Source: an uncultured Lentisphaeria bacterium
Lineage (GTDB): Bacteria; Verrucomicrobiota; Lentisphaeria; JABSQK01; CAJWLW01
Assembly (NCBI GenBank): GCA_913042885.1
Contig: CAJWLW010000305.1
Span: forward strand, 1-5,886
Direction of reading: 5' to 3'
DNA: 5,886 nucleotides
This document shows, piece after piece, positions 1 to 5,817 of this stretch; within the stretch, counting starts at the first letter, position 1; each line of letters opens with the position of its first letter. A model generated the notes under the pieces. It worked only from the letters and a program-made list of their open reading frames with translations, was not told where the DNA came from and did no database searches. The position numbers were made by a program, and so were the translations under genes.

Positions 1-42
1 CAGGCCGGTCGCCAGCCACTTCGACCGACCGTCGACTGACAT
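1..42 (-). CDS. 5' end of next dcw gene, probably murF (partial)
   Basis: An ATG at 42-40 opens a frame that runs off the window edge, reading MSVDGRSKWLATGL (14 codons). A good ribosome binding site, AGGAG, overlaps the murE stop codon (TAGGAG), with about 10 nt between it and the ATG. The gap after murE is only 13 nt, so the gene is almost certainly co-transcribed with murE. In dcw clusters the gene after murE is most often murF (UDP-MurNAc-tripeptide:D-Ala-D-Ala ligase), sometimes mraY. The hydrophilic start with no membrane segment fits MurF better than the integral membrane protein MraY. Fourteen residues carry no diagnostic motif, so the identity rests on gene order only. The start itself is well supported. 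Confidence 0.6.
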   Translation of the reverse strand, partial: MSVDGRSKWLATGL

Positions 43-55
43 TGTTCTCTCTCTC

Positions 56-1534
56 CTACCGTTTCGAGGTGCGCCACGCAGCCAATGCGTTTTGTGCCTC
101 TTCAACATCACTGAACGGGTGTTTCTCTCCGCCAATTTCCTGATAGGCCTCATGCCCTTTGCCGGCGATCACTATCGTGTCGTTCGGCCCGGCCTCGCTG
201 ACTGCTCCGGCAATTGCCGCGCGTCTGTCGATGATTGATTCAAATGCCACGTCAGGGCTCAGACCGGGCAGGATGTCGCCGATGACCGCCTGCGGGTCCT
301 CGCTGCGCGGGTTGTCGCTGGTCACAACGACCAGATCACTCCAGCGCGACGCCGCCTCTGCCATGCGTGGGCGTTTGCTGCGATCTCGATCGCCGCCACA
401 GCCGAATACCACGATCAGACGTCCTTCACACAGCGGTTTCACGGCCGACAGGACGTTCTCGAGTGCGTCGTCGGTGTGCGCATAGTCGATGATGATATTC
501 ACTTCGTCCGCACCGCCCAGCGACTGCATCCGTCCGGGCACGCCGCCAAACGCCTCGACAGCGGCAGTCACGCGGTCGGCAGGAATCTCGAGCGCCAGTG
601 CCGTCGCGGTTGCAGCCATGACATTCGACACGTTGAAATGTCCGACCAGCGGCGAGTGCATCGTCTGTGTTACGCCTTGCCAGGTGTATGTCACTTCGCT
701 GCCGCGCAGTGTCGATGTGTGTTCGATGACGCGGCAGTCTGCGGCGTCCGCTGTCCCGAAGGTGACGGCTCCCGAGAGGTCGTCGGCCAAGCGGCGGCCC
801 CAGGCATCGTCGATGTTGATTACGGGCGTGCCGGAGTCGGTCATGTACTCGGTGAACAGGCGTTTCTTGGTCTCGAAATAATCGTCCATTGTCGGGTGAT
901 AGTCCAGGTGATCCAGGCTCAGATTTGTGAACACGCCGGCGTCGAACAGCAACGTGCCCATGCGCCGTTGCCACAGCGCGTGGCTCGACACTTCCATGAC
1001 GACGGTGCCGACACCTGCTGCGACCATCTCGGCCAGCAGTGCCTGTAGTTCGAGCGGCGTTGGCGTGGTGCGGTCGGCGGTGATTTCACGTTCGCCGATC
1101 TCATAGTGGACGGTGCCGATGAGGCCGGTGCGCTGTCCGGCGTTGCGCAGGATGTCGCGCAGCAGGAAAGCGGTCGTCGTCTTGCCGTTGGTACCGGTGA
1201 TGCCGGCGAAGCGCAGCTTCAGCGCCGGCTGGTCATAGTGACACTCAGCCAGACGCCCGAGCGCCATATAGTCATCACTGACGCGCCAGGACGGCACCGG
1301 CAAGTCGAGAGCGGCGTCGGCCTTGTGAACAACGCCGCAGGCGCCTTGCGCCACAGCGTCGGCAATGTACTTGCGGCCGTCGTCGCTGGCGCCGACGATG
1401 GCGACGAACAAATCGCCGGGCTTGACCAGTCGCGAGTCGTTGGTCAGCCCAGCTACCGGTACGTCGAGGCCGACCGAACGATCGATCGCCAGGCGGCCGC
1501 AGGCATCATGATAGTGTTGCAGTGTTTTCGTCAT
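56..1534 (-). CDS. murE: MurE, UDP-MurNAc-tripeptide synthetase (meso-DAP type)
   Basis: This cytoplasmic ATP-dependent ligase adds the third stem-peptide residue to UDP-MurNAc-L-Ala-D-Glu. With the ATG at 1534 it has 492 residues, the usual length. Visible Mur-ligase motifs are the ATP P-loop GITGTNGKTTT at about 111-121, TTPTPLE at 156-162, EVSSHAL at 181-187, NLSLDHLDYH at 204-213, the probable carbamylated lysine K223 in YFETKK, HFN near 299-301, DYAHT at 350-354 and GKGHE at 458-462. The DNPR motif at 407-410 (followed by SEDP) is the family signature for meso-diaminopimelate rather than L-lysine, so a DAP-containing wall is predicted. The open frame extends four codons upstream to a TTG. 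I chose the internal ATG because it overlaps the ftsI stop as ATGA, the classic arrangement for translational coupling. No Shine-Dalgarno sequence precedes it, which also fits coupling. Confidence 0.97.
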   Translation of the reverse strand: MTKTLQHYHDACGRLAIDRSVGLDVPVAGLTNDSRLVKPGDLFVAIVGASDDGRKYIADAVAQGACGVVHKADAALDLPVPSWRVSDDYMALGRLAECHYDQPALKLRFAGITGTNGKTTTAFLLRDILRNAGQRTGLIGTVHYEIGEREITADRTTPTPLELQALLAEMVAAGVGTVVMEVSSHALWQRRMGTLLFDAGVFTNLSLDHLDYHPTMDDYFETKKRLFTEYMTDSGTPVINIDDAWGRRLADDLSGAVTFGTADAADCRVIEHTSTLRGSEVTYTWQGVTQTMHSPLVGHFNVSNVMAATATALALEIPADRVTAAVEAFGGVPGRMQSLGGADEVNIIIDYAHTDDALENVLSAVKPLCEGRLIVVFGCGGDRDRSKRPRMAEAASRWSDLVVVTSDNPRSEDPQAVIGDILPGLSPDVAFESIIDRRAAIAGAVSEAGPNDTIVIAGKGHEAYQEIGGEKHPFSDVEEAQNALAAWRTSKR

Positions 1535-3327
1535 GGGTGTGGCCAACTTGTCGTCGCGTTGACCGACATCTGATCCGCCAGATCCGGCGGCACCGCCAGG
1601 TATCGCAGTGTCTGTTTGGCGATACGTGAGAAAGTTGGTGCTGCGACTGCGCCGCCGTAGTAAGTACCGGTCGACGGCGAGTCGGCCATCACCAGCAGGA
1701 CAAAGGCGGGGTCGCTGGCCGGTGCGAAGCCGATGAATGATGCGATGAATTTGCCGTGGCCGCTGTAGCTGCCGTTGACCAGTTTCTGTGAAGTCCCGGT
1801 TTTGCCCGCAACGCTGTGCCCGGGTACGGCGGCTTTGCGGGCCGTGCCGCCGGGTTGGGTGACGCGGACCATGGCGGAGACGATTTTACTCGCCGTGTTG
1901 CCGCGCAGTACGAGACGGTGGGGCGGCGGGACCACAGCCTCGACCTTGGCGTCACTGCTGATTATGCGGTCGATTAGATGCAGCTGGGGCATCTCACCGT
2001 TATTGGCCAGTGCACAGTAGGCCTGAGTCATTTGCAGCGGTGTCACGGAGACGCCCTGGCCAATCGGAAAGCGGGTGACGCTGAGGCAGTCCCATTTCGC
2101 TGGCCGCCTCAACAGGCCGGCGGACTCGTCGTCGAAGCCGATCCCGGTGGGTTTGCCGAAACCGAACCGGCGCAGGGTCTGAAAGAGTCGATTCTTGCCC
2201 ATGGTCACACCGATTTTGGCGGTGCCGATGTTGCTCGACTTGCAGATGATATCGCTGACGTTGAGGATGCCGTAGCCGTGGCTGTCGCGCAGGGGCGTGC
2301 GGCAGTAGTACCAGAGCCCGTGTTCACAATCGAATTCAGTCTCCAGATCGACGACGCCGTAGTCGATAGCGCCGGCGACGACGATGCATTTCATCGTCGA
2401 GCCCGGGTCGTAGACGTCCGAGACCATGTGATTGCGCCACCGACTGGGGGCCATTTCGGTGCGGTCATTGGGGTTGTAGGTGGGCCACTGGGCCATTGCC
2501 ATGATCGCGCCGGTCCGCGGATTTGCCATGATTGCGCAGGCTCGTTCCGGTACAAATTCCTCGACCATGGCACGCAGTTCCTTCTCGACAATGTACTGGA
2601 TCGGTTCCTCGATGGTCAGGTAAACGGATTTACCGTCGAGCACCTGCTGCTGCGGCAGCGTACCGCGATGCAGGGGCCGCCCCTGGCGGTCGTGTTCGTA
2701 GGTGATCTCACCATGGTTCGGCGACAGTGACTCGTTGCAGAGCGACTCGATCCCGTAGACGCCCTGATAATCGATGTTGACGAAGCCGAGCACGTTCGCC
2801 AGCATCTCATCCTTGGGATAGACGCGACGCTGGCTGTCGAGAAAGCGGATGCCCGGCAGCTTCAACGCGGACAGACGTGCGGCATCAGCGATGTCGACGC
2901 CGTTCTTGACGACGACTTCCTTATAGGTACGAGTCCCATCAAGGGCACGCGAGTAGAAGCGGCGCTCGAGCAGGGCGCGATCGACGGCTAGCTCGCCGGC
3001 AATACAACTGATGATGTACGGGAGCTGCTCGTCTGGCATCCGGGTGAGGTCGGCTCGCACATCTTTGCAGAACTTGTTACCGACCAGGACGTGTCCACGG
3101 CGGTCGCAGATCGCGCCGCGGTTGCCGACGCGCTTCTCGCGGGTGGTGTACATCTGCCGTGCCTTGGCGTGCAGTTCTTCGTGGCGGGTGATCTGCAGAT
3201 GGAAAAACCAACTCGAGAATATACCGAACACGACGGCGAGCAGGATCCCGACAATCGTGATGCGAAAGGCGTAGGCCTCCCGATACATGGTGACGGCGCG
3301 CACTGCCTCCACCTGTTCGGTGGCCAT
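1531..3327 (-). CDS. ftsI: FtsI/PBP3-type septal peptidoglycan transpeptidase
   Basis: This is a class B penicillin-binding protein of 598 residues, expected to cross-link peptidoglycan at the division septum. It has a short cytoplasmic N-terminus, one membrane segment at about 23-46 (hydrophobic, ending in the aromatic run SSWFFHLQ), then the class B dimerisation (pedestal) domain starting with NRGAICDRRG at 69-78. The transpeptidase domain shows all three catalytic motifs: STMK with nucleophile S310 and K313, SSN at 364-366, and KTGTS at 509-513. The late YYGGAVAAPTF block at 557-567 is also typical. There is no PASTA domain and no N-terminal transglycosylase domain. The position after an ftsL-like gene and before murE identifies it as the division enzyme rather than the elongation enzyme PBP2. 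The ATG at 3327 has only a weak GGA upstream; the frame has no other start 5' of it within the 36-nt gap to ftsL. Confidence 0.95.
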   Translation of the reverse strand: MATEQVEAVRAVTMYREAYAFRITIVGILLAVVFGIFSSWFFHLQITRHEELHAKARQMYTTREKRVGNRGAICDRRGHVLVGNKFCKDVRADLTRMPDEQLPYIISCIAGELAVDRALLERRFYSRALDGTRTYKEVVVKNGVDIADAARLSALKLPGIRFLDSQRRVYPKDEMLANVLGFVNIDYQGVYGIESLCNESLSPNHGEITYEHDRQGRPLHRGTLPQQQVLDGKSVYLTIEEPIQYIVEKELRAMVEEFVPERACAIMANPRTGAIMAMAQWPTYNPNDRTEMAPSRWRNHMVSDVYDPGSTMKCIVVAGAIDYGVVDLETEFDCEHGLWYYCRTPLRDSHGYGILNVSDIICKSSNIGTAKIGVTMGKNRLFQTLRRFGFGKPTGIGFDDESAGLLRRPAKWDCLSVTRFPIGQGVSVTPLQMTQAYCALANNGEMPQLHLIDRIISSDAKVEAVVPPPHRLVLRGNTASKIVSAMVRVTQPGGTARKAAVPGHSVAGKTGTSQKLVNGSYSGHGKFIASFIGFAPASDPAFVLLVMADSPSTGTYYGGAVAAPTFSRIAKQTLRYLAVPPDLADQMSVNATTSWPHP

Positions 3328-3363
3328 ACGATCACGTTGTCCGGTGAGAGCTGTCAGCTTCAG

Positions 3364-3795
3364 TTATTCCTGCTTTGCCAGAGTTTCTGCGCTGGTGATG
3401 TTTCTTGCGACACGGGTGACATGGGTGACATTCTGTTCGCCTTCGATCTGACGATGGTAGGCCACCAGATCGATCTGTCGCACCTGTTCCGGATCCGAAG
3501 AGCGCAGCCCGAGCTGCAGCGCCTGGCCCTCGACGTACTCGGGGACCAGAAACTTCTCACGCAGCATGCGCAGGTTGTTGTCCTCGTCGATCAGCTGCGA
3601 CAGTGCCTGATGTCGCTCGGTCCAGATCAGACCCATGTTCGTCGACGACCGTTCCAGATAAATCTTCGTCAGTGCCACGAGCATGATGACACTCACGACA
3701 CAGAGAAACTTGACGGCTGTACCGCGAGCGATCAGGCTGCCGGATTTCTGCGGTGCATTGCTGCGGGTGTACAGGTCTCTGTTTGTCAGTCGCAT
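3364..3795 (-). CDS. ftsL: FtsL-like bitopic division protein
   Basis: This is a small bitopic membrane protein of 143 residues. A basic, polar N-terminus (about 1-28) is followed by one membrane segment at about 29-47 (KFLCVVSVIMLVALTKIYL). A helical region likely to form a coiled coil follows at about 58-82 (WTERHQALSQLIDEDNNLRM), with a polar tail after it. FtsL sequences diverge too far to recognise by motif, so the call rests on size, topology, the coiled coil and the slot between rsmH and ftsI, where ftsL normally lies. FtsL acts with FtsB/FtsQ-type partners to activate septal FtsI/FtsW. The frame also has an ATG at 3828, but the ATG at 3795 is preceded by a perfect GGAGGT (3807-3802) with a 7-nt spacer, so 3795 is chosen. 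The tail after residue 100 is unusually long for FtsL. Confidence 0.82.
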   Translation of the reverse strand: MRLTNRDLYTRSNAPQKSGSLIARGTAVKFLCVVSVIMLVALTKIYLERSSTNMGLIWTERHQALSQLIDEDNNLRMLREKFLVPEYVEGQALQLGLRSSDPEQVRQIDLVAYHRQIEGEQNVTHVTRVARNITSAETLAKQE

Positions 3796-3801
3796 CGTGT
3801 G

Positions 3802-3837
3802 ACCTCCGAAGAGGCGGTGATGAAGCACCGCGTCTCC
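3802..3837 (-). promoter_or_regulatory. ftsL ribosome binding site inside a tandem hairpin leader
   Basis: In the 49-nt gap between rsmH and ftsL the mRNA can form two adjacent hairpins. The first pairs GCGGTG (3831-3826) with CACCGC (3819-3814) around a 6-nt loop; a mismatch and two more pairs can extend it. The second is CCTC-TTCG-GAGG (3814-3803), a 4-bp stem closed by the very stable C(UUCG)G tetraloop plus a possible outer G-U pair. Its 3' arm is the ftsL Shine-Dalgarno GGAGGT. The stems share one base, so they compete or stack. No T-run follows, so this is not a terminator. I infer that it may lower or condition ftsL translation, for example coupling it to ribosomes finishing rsmH. The pairing is seen directly; the function is a guess. 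Confidence 0.5.
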
Positions 3838-3844
3838 ATAATGG

Positions 3845-4783
3845 TTATATCTTTTCGGCTGATCGTAATTTGGCTGGTGTTGCCCGAGAATTTTCTGCGG
3901 ACTCTGCCGCGCTTGGCCTCAGCGGTTTCCGCGTCACCAGTCGAACTGTCGGGACTTTGTCGCAGGTGCACACCGGCAGTTCCTGTGGGCAGATGCAGTC
4001 CTTCGCTGCGTAGCGCAGAGTTTCCTTGACGATGCGATCCTCGCCGGAATGAAAGCTGATGGCTACCAGTCGGCCGCCCGGCGCCAGCAACTCCAGAGCC
4101 ATCTCGAGGCCCTCCTCGAGATGCTCGAACTCGTTGTTGACGACAATCCGCAGTGCCTGGAAGCATCTCGCCGCTGTCGGTGTGCTGCGTCCTTTTTGTC
4201 GCGGCATGTTGGCTTTCACCAGTTCTGCGAGTTCCCCGGTATGCGACCACAATCTGGCCTCGCGCCGGGCGACGATTGCACGGGCGATCTTGCGGGCTCC
4301 CGGCATCTCGCCGAATGTCCTCAGCACTTCCGTCAGTTCGTTTTCGTCCGCGGTATTGAGAATCCTGGCGGCGGTGATCGGTGAGGTTCGGTCCATCCGC
4401 ATGTCCAGCGGTCCATTTTGCGTGTAACTGAAGCCACGGTCCGGCTGATCGATCTGCATCGAACTGGTGCCGAGATCCATCAAGATGCCATCGACCGAGG
4501 GCCAGCCATGTTCTGCTGCCAGGCCTTCCATGTTGCCGTAGTTGCCATGGACCAGCGTGCAGCGGTCCTGAAACGGTGCCAGGCGTTTGCGGGCAATCGC
4601 CAGTGCGTTCTCGTCGCGATCGATCCCCAGCAGCCTGGCGGTAGTGTCCGCTGCCAGCAGGGCCGCTGCATGCCCACCAGCGCCCAAGGTCGCATCGATA
4701 TATCGCCCATTGGGCCGCGCTCGGAGATGTTTCAGTGTTTCGAGGACCAGGACGGGCCGATGATGAGCGGGTTGATTTGTCAT
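3845..4783 (-). CDS. rsmH: RsmH, 16S rRNA m4C1402 methyltransferase
   Basis: RsmH (MraW) is an S-adenosylmethionine-dependent enzyme that N4-methylates C1402 in the decoding centre of 16S rRNA. It is a standard member of the mra operon. The 312-residue product has the full family signature: HRPVLVLE at 8-15, the SAM-binding DATLGAGGHA at 30-39, GIDRDENAL at 53-61, MDLGTSS at 102-108, GPLDMRMD at 124-131, ARCFQALRI at 205-213 and ISFHSGEDRIVK at 242-253. A cysteine pair region, CICPQELPVCTC, lies at 263-274. One departure is G247, where the family usually has leucine (SFHSLEDR). The ATG at 4783 lies 6 nt after the mraZ stop, with a GGAGAG about 12 nt upstream inside mraZ, so reinitiation or coupling is likely. 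Another ATG at 4790 overlaps the mraZ stop but is in a different, non-conserved frame. Confidence 0.97.
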   Translation of the reverse strand: MTNQPAHHRPVLVLETLKHLRARPNGRYIDATLGAGGHAAALLAADTTARLLGIDRDENALAIARKRLAPFQDRCTLVHGNYGNMEGLAAEHGWPSVDGILMDLGTSSMQIDQPDRGFSYTQNGPLDMRMDRTSPITAARILNTADENELTEVLRTFGEMPGARKIARAIVARREARLWSHTGELAELVKANMPRQKGRSTPTAARCFQALRIVVNNEFEHLEEGLEMALELLAPGGRLVAISFHSGEDRIVKETLRYAAKDCICPQELPVCTCDKVPTVRLVTRKPLRPSAAESAENSRATPAKLRSAEKI

Positions 4784-4789
4784 TGGACA

Positions 4790-5242
4790 TCACAGCTCTC
4801 CGCTTTCCTGAATGCGTTCGATCTGGTCAAGGACGTCCTCGGTGCGCATGCTGCTCTGGTTCCAACGTTCGGGGGTCATGATTTGAATGGTTGTGAAGCT
4901 GCCCACCATGATTGCCTCGCCTTTGAGGCCGGCATGTTCCATCAGCTCCTGGGTCATGGTGATGCGTCCCTGTTTGTCACAGGAGGAGCGGCTGGCTTTG
5001 GCGCCAATCATGGCGAGGGCCTGGCTTTTCTCGGCATTGGCGAAAGAGACTTTGCGCACTTTGTCTAGGATCTCCTGCTCGAAGAGTTCTTTCGGTAACA
5101 CCTGGATGGTTTGGTTGCGTCCGGGCAGGAGGTAGAACACAGCGTCATCGCCGGCGTCTTTGCGCCATTCCTTAGGGATGGCGACGCGCCGCTGTGCGTC
5201 GATGCTGTGTGGGTGAAACCCAATGTAAACCTGATCTGCCAT
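4790..5242 (-). CDS. mraZ: MraZ, transcriptional regulator of the dcw cluster
   Basis: This 150-residue protein has the two tandem SpoVT/AbrB-like (MraZ) half-domains. The first carries SIDAQRRVAIPKEWR at 13-27 with the D15-xxx-R19 motif. The second carries CDKQGRITMTQELMEHAGL at 88-106 with D89-xxx-R93. The conserved DxxxR loops form the DNA-binding face, and MraZ assembles as a ring-shaped multimer that binds short G-rich direct repeats upstream of its own gene. Length and first position in the cluster are typical. The ATG at 5242 is followed at once by a conserved-looking N-terminus and preceded by a modest GGACGAG. Three operator-like repeats lie 36 nt upstream of the start, so autoregulation of this gene and the downstream genes is likely. 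Whether it represses or activates cannot be read from sequence. Confidence 0.96.
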   Translation of the reverse strand: MADQVYIGFHPHSIDAQRRVAIPKEWRKDAGDDAVFYLLPGRNQTIQVLPKELFEQEILDKVRKVSFANAEKSQALAMIGAKASRSSCDKQGRITMTQELMEHAGLKGEAIMVGSFTTIQIMTPERWNQSSMRTEDVLDQIERIQESGEL

Positions 5243-5277
5243 TGTCTCGTCCGAGTCGAACCGTTGTGCAACTTAAT

Positions 5278-5304
5278 TCCCCTAAGTGCCCCTACATACC
5301 CCTA
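5278..5304 (-). promoter_or_regulatory. MraZ operator: three TAGGGG direct repeats, 10-bp period
   Basis: On the minus strand TAGGGG occurs exactly at 5304-5299, 5294-5289 and 5284-5279. Written as pentamers this is GGGGT, GGGGC, GGGGA separated by 5-nt spacers (ATGTA, ACTTA), the same layout as the TGGGN-N5 repeats reported for Escherichia coli MraZ. A degenerate copy, TACGGT (5314-5309), sits one period further upstream and matches at 4 of 6 positions. The array ends 36 nt before the mraZ ATG and lies next to the AT-rich block expected to hold the promoter. The repeats are exact; assigning them to MraZ rests on geometry and position. Confidence 0.88.
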
Positions 5305-5331
5305 AATAACCGTAGAAAAAGGTAAATACAA
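5303..5331 (-). promoter_or_regulatory. Candidate mraZ operon promoter
   Basis: A TTGTAT (5331-5326) and a TATTTA (5308-5303) are separated by exactly 17 bp on the minus strand, in the orientation needed for mraZ. Each hexamer matches the sigma-70 consensus at only about half its positions. The -10 candidate overlaps the first TAGGGG repeat, which would let bound MraZ block polymerase. Other -10-like strings (for example GATAAT near 5380-5375) exist in the AT-rich block without a good partner, so this assignment is weak. Confidence 0.25.
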
Positions 5332-5460
5332 ATGACTGTTGAATTTTTTTCGAATTTATTTCAGAGGGTCTTATATTATCTTAAATATTTAATATTAAGG
5401 TATTTATGAATATATTTTTGACCCGGATGAGGAGGAGATGGGGAAAATATTCTGAAAAAA
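5305..5460. other. AT-rich intergenic block upstream of mraZ
   Basis: About 150 bp are dominated by A and T, in sharp contrast to the GC-rich flanks. It contains a T7 run at 5344-5350, an imperfect dyad CTTAAATATTTAATATTAAG at 5380-5399, several TATATT/TATTAT strings on both strands and, near its right end, the plus-strand purine run GGAGGAG at 5431-5437. No credible protein is encoded. It is probably the promoter region for the minus-strand mra operon (UP-element-like A/T tracts) and possibly for a divergent plus-strand transcript. The dyad could be a binding site or simply reflect composition. Confidence 0.55.
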
Positions 5461-5491
5461 AGTGCGGTGCTGAGGGATTTTACACGCCGCA
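5455..5491 (-). terminator. Candidate terminator on the minus strand
   Basis: Read on the minus strand, TGCGG(CG)TG (5491-5483) can pair with CACCGCA (5469-5463), with a 2-nt bulge and a 13-nt loop, and is followed after one base by seven Ts (5461-5455). This looks like a weak intrinsic terminator about 30 nt after the stop of the minus-strand frame that ends at 5521. It would shield the mra promoter from upstream read-through. The bulge and large loop keep confidence low. Confidence 0.3.
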
Positions 5492-5649
5492 GTATCGATG
5501 GCGTACAAAAGGTTCCGACGCTACTTGACGAAGTACATCGGCTGTTTGAATTGCACGGTCTGCGTGCCTTCCTGGATGACTACCCGATGGCGACGGCATT
5601 CGTTCGACATGGCGGTGCCGAAGTCCGGTATTTCGACCGTATCGGGTGA
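5467..5649 (+). CDS. Possible short plus-strand gene, 60 residues, unidentified
   Basis: This frame starts at a GTG and encodes 60 residues, with an amphipathic-looking stretch LLDEVHRLFELHGLRAFLDD at about 19-38. I recognise no family. For it: it points away from mraZ, a purine-rich GGAGGAG lies upstream at 5431-5437, the frame stays open back to 5431 with a possible CTG start at 5452, and a strong terminator hairpin follows at 5711-5741. Against it: no proper Shine-Dalgarno lies near the GTG, third-position GC is lower than in the mra genes, and its codons align exactly with an opposing open frame on the minus strand, so either could be the shadow of the other. The segment might instead be a non-coding RNA or a decayed gene. 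Confidence 0.25.
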   Translation: MLRDFTRRSIDGVQKVPTLLDEVHRLFELHGLRAFLDDYPMATAFVRHGGAEVRYFDRIG

Positions 5650-5817
5650 TTCCAATTGAGTAGGCTCTGTTCCGGTTGCCGGAATTGCTGGTTTTGCAGA
5701 TCGGGAAGTCGAAAAACGGTTGATGAGGCAAACCGTTTTTCCTTCACTCAACTTTTCAACCCGTCCACTCGCGATCCATCGGCAGGACCCGGGGATCGCA
5801 CCCTGCGGCGAGGTCAC
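5521..5817 (-). CDS. Possible minus-strand frame, 98 residues, unidentified
   Basis: A GTG at 5817 overlaps the stop of the partial upstream gene as GTGA, as in coupled genes, and the frame runs to a TAG at 5521. The same frame is also open upstream to the window edge. Third-position GC is high in its last 45 or so codons, like the mra genes, and a terminator-like structure follows at 5455-5491. Against it: a strong terminator hairpin (5711-5741) sits inside the frame, where it encodes KTVCLINRF, the N-terminal half looks low in coding character, and no domain or family is recognisable. It is codon-aligned with the plus-strand candidate at 5467-5649. At most one of the two is likely real. Confidence 0.2.
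   Translation of the reverse strand: MTSPQGAIPGSCRWIASGRVEKLSEGKTVCLINRFSTSRSAKPAIPATGTEPTQLESPDTVEIPDFGTAMSNECRRHRVVIQEGTQTVQFKQPMYFVK
5670..5684. other. Short perfect hairpin TTCCGG-TTG-CCGGAA
   Basis: A 6-bp perfect inverted repeat with a 3-nt loop lies 26 bp before the terminator at 5711-5741. It has no T-run, so it is not itself a terminator. It could be part of a structured RNA ending at that terminator, or chance. Confidence 0.3.
5711..5741. terminator. Bidirectional intrinsic terminator
   Basis: GAAAAACGGTT (5711-5721) pairs perfectly with AACCGTTTTTC (5731-5741), giving an 11-bp stem with a 9-nt loop. A/T-rich outer arms supply a T5 tract at the 3' end on either strand, so it can stop transcription both ways. 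It lies 73 nt after the stop of the minus-strand gene entering from the right edge and 61 nt after the plus-strand candidate ending at 5649. Such structures are common between converging genes, which mildly supports a plus-strand transcript to its left. Confidence 0.7.

Noticed and set aside
476..1048. Plus-strand open frame of 190 codons opposite murE
   Set aside because: It is antisense to well-conserved murE, the composition is H, C and R rich, and it has no plausible ribosome binding site or domain.
1978..2730. Plus-strand open frame of 250 codons opposite ftsI
   Set aside because: It lies wholly antisense to the conserved transpeptidase, including its catalytic motifs; treated as a shadow.
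3814..3831. GCGGTG/CACCGC hairpin considered as a terminator between rsmH and ftsL
   Set aside because: There is no T-run after the stem on the minus strand, and the operon continues directly into ftsL.
3091..4029. Plus-strand open frame of 312 codons opposite ftsI, ftsL and rsmH
   Set aside because: It spans three real minus-strand genes and their gaps and shows no family motif; long antisense frames are expected in GC-rich DNA.
3786..4793. Long minus-strand open frame of 335 codons overlapping rsmH, starting at the mraZ stop
   Set aside because: It is an alternative frame of rsmH. The translation is rich in R, S, G, Q and H with no domain, while the rsmH frame carries every family motif.
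5279..5304. Direct repeats considered as a CRISPR or plasmid iteron array
   Set aside because: The units are 6 bp at 10-bp period directly before mraZ. They are far too short for CRISPR, and the position explains them as MraZ operator sites.
5427..5528. ATG-started plus-strand frame of 33 codons and a 5-codon ATG frame at 5438
   Set aside because: The purine run lies within or directly against these starts, so it cannot serve as their ribosome binding site, and the peptides look random.
5500..5760. Region examined for a known structured RNA such as tRNA, 6S RNA or tmRNA
   Set aside because: No acceptor or T-arm pattern and no tmRNA- or 6S-like arrangement was recognisable by eye; only two local hairpins were seen.
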